Source of the DNA: PCC-10605 sp964409355
GTDB lineage: Bacteria > Cyanobacteriota > Cyanobacteriia > Cyanobacteriales > Cyanobacteriaceae
Direction: 5' to 3'
NCBI GenBank assembly: GCA_964409355.1
Contig: CAYPDC010000179.1
Location: forward strand, 1 to 6,101
DNA length: 6,101 nucleotides
In this document: positions 5,328-6,101 of the stretch, piece after piece
Layout of the letters: every line of letters starts with the position of its first letter
Numbering within the stretch: the stretch's first letter is position 1
Translations under genes and position numbers: made by a program
The notes under the pieces: generated by a model
Told to the model about the DNA's origin: nothing
Seen by the model: only the letters and a program-made list of their open reading frames with translations
Databases searched by the model: none

Positions 5328-6101
5328 CTTCGTCATTCACAGGTTCGTGCCTCAAGACAGATTTACGTCCGCCTTTTGGTCTTATCGATCCTCCTGACGC
5401 AGAGACGGCTGTTCCATCCGTCTGTAGTTTTCTGATGCCTTCTGCTCTAATATTTTTACTAGCATTCTCATCTCGATCGTGATGACTACCGCAATTAGGA
5501 CAAGTCCATTCTCTTATCTCTAATGGCATCTCGGACACTTGATAATGACAATTAGAGCAAGTTTTAGAGCTAGGAAACCATCTGTCAATCTCCACTAACA
5601 ACCCACCTTTATCCTTGAGTTTATAGTCTAAGAAATTGATAAATGTTCCCCAACCCACATCAGATATTGCTTTTGCTAAACAGTGATTCCGAACCATACC
5701 CTTGATATTCAGTTTCTCTACGACTACCACTTGATTATTATTCACAATCTTTTTGGAAAGTTTATGGAGGAAGTCGTGACGGGCATTACTTGTGCGTTCG
5801 TGGACTTTAGCTACTAACTTACGAGCTTTTTCTCTATTCTTAGAACCCTTTTTCTTACGGGCTAATTTCTGTTGTTTCCTTGCTAAGTTTTTTTCATGTT
5901 TCTTAATTTGTCTAGGGTTGGCATATTTACTGGTTTTCTCTCCATCGTTGACAATAGCAAAATCTTTGATTCCTAAATCAATACCACAGACTTTACCTGT
6001 CATAGTTACTTCAGGTAACTCTTGGTTCGTATCAAAAAGAATAGACGCAAAATATTTACCAGTGGGAGTTTTGCTGACGGTAACAGTCTTGATTTCTCCC
6101 T
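5311..6101 (-). CDS. tnpB: TnpB, second and different IS200/IS605-superfamily nuclease (N-terminus beyond window)
   Basis: The frame stays open to the window edge: 32 codons before the internal ATG at 6003 (including VSKTPTGKYFASILFD) match the part of TnpB just before the RuvC core. The gene therefore begins outside the window, with 262 residues visible. Numbering from the ATG at 6003, RuvC I is CGIDLGIKDF (6-15, D9), RuvC II is VVEKLNIKGM (94-103, E96) and RuvC III is DRDENASKNI (176-185, D178). The zinc ribbon has C149, C152, C168 and C171, so the nuclease set is complete. The basic 40-65 segment is lysine/arginine-rich. The C-terminus ends EPVNDEAHISA, a tail of a different TnpB subgroup from the gene at 3199. 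No tnpA is visible, but one could lie beyond the edge. It is convergent with the DUF29 gene across 14 bp. Confidence 0.94.
   Translation of the reverse strand, partial: GEIKTVTVSKTPTGKYFASILFDTNQELPEVTMTGKVCGIDLGIKDFAIVNDGEKTSKYANPRQIKKHEKNLARKQQKLARKKKGSKNREKARKLVAKVHERTSNARHDFLHKLSKKIVNNNQVVVVEKLNIKGMVRNHCLAKAISDVGWGTFINFLDYKLKDKGGLLVEIDRWFPSSKTCSNCHYQVSEMPLEIREWTCPNCGSHHDRDENASKNIRAEGIRKLQTDGTAVSASGGSIRPKGGRKSVLRHEPVNDEAHISA

Noticed and set aside
5311..6003. Reading the second tnpB as a complete 230-residue gene starting at the ATG at 6003
   Set aside because: The frame continues upstream without a stop to the window edge, and the extra residues match the expected TnpB sequence just before RuvC motif I, so 6003 is an internal methionine.
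1..6101. CRISPR array, tRNA, rRNA or toxin-antitoxin pair
   Set aside because: No regularly spaced repeats, no cloverleaf or rRNA-like stretch, and no small paired frames with toxin or antitoxin motifs were seen on either strand.

Overview
This window looks like the chromosome of an AT-rich cyanobacterium. It carries six perfect copies of the cyanobacterial octamer GCGATCGC (HIP1). The protein families are ones that cyanobacteria typically hold in many copies: Uma2, DUF29, orphan TnpB and TPR/SPINDLY. The low GC and A/T-ending codons would suit a Geminocystis/Cyanobacterium-like or related unicellular lineage, but the genus is an inference.

Layout, left to right. Positions 1-1119 (minus) hold the first 373 residues of a TPR protein. 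Its last visible stretch resembles the linker of cyanobacterial SPINDLY/O-GlcNAc-transferase-like (GT41) proteins; the catalytic half lies outside the window. A 45-bp divergent promoter region separates it from the first of three Uma2-family (DUF820, PD-(D/E)XK-fold) genes: 1165-1740 (+), 1908-2522 (+) and 2555-3121 (-). The gap between the first two holds two compact GC-rich hairpins and G-runs in otherwise AT-rich DNA.

From about 3181 the region is mobile. A complete tnpB (3199-4425, minus) of the IS200/IS605 superfamily ends in a GCAA-tetraloop hairpin that overlaps its stop codon, as expected for an element right end and the 3' part of an omega-RNA. No tnpA is present. Directly beyond its start is a short frame for two membrane segments (4426-4611, +), possibly the remnant of an interrupted gene. 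An apparently non-coding stretch (4612-4867) contains a split inverted repeat. A DUF29 gene (4868-5296, +) follows, and then a second, clearly different tnpB (5311 to beyond 6101, minus), whose 3' hairpin lies just past the DUF29 stop codon.

The genes do not form an obvious pathway. The coherent picture is an accessory segment made of a glycosyltransferase-like gene, a Uma2 cluster and a DUF29 gene, colonised by two independent tnpB elements that both keep their RuvC residues and zinc ribbon. All perfect HIP1 sites lie left of position 2354, which supports a different history for the right part. I see no CRISPR array, tRNA or rRNA, and no convincing new multi-gene system. The most testable points are the two predicted omega-RNA/guide junctions and the dense Uma2 cluster.
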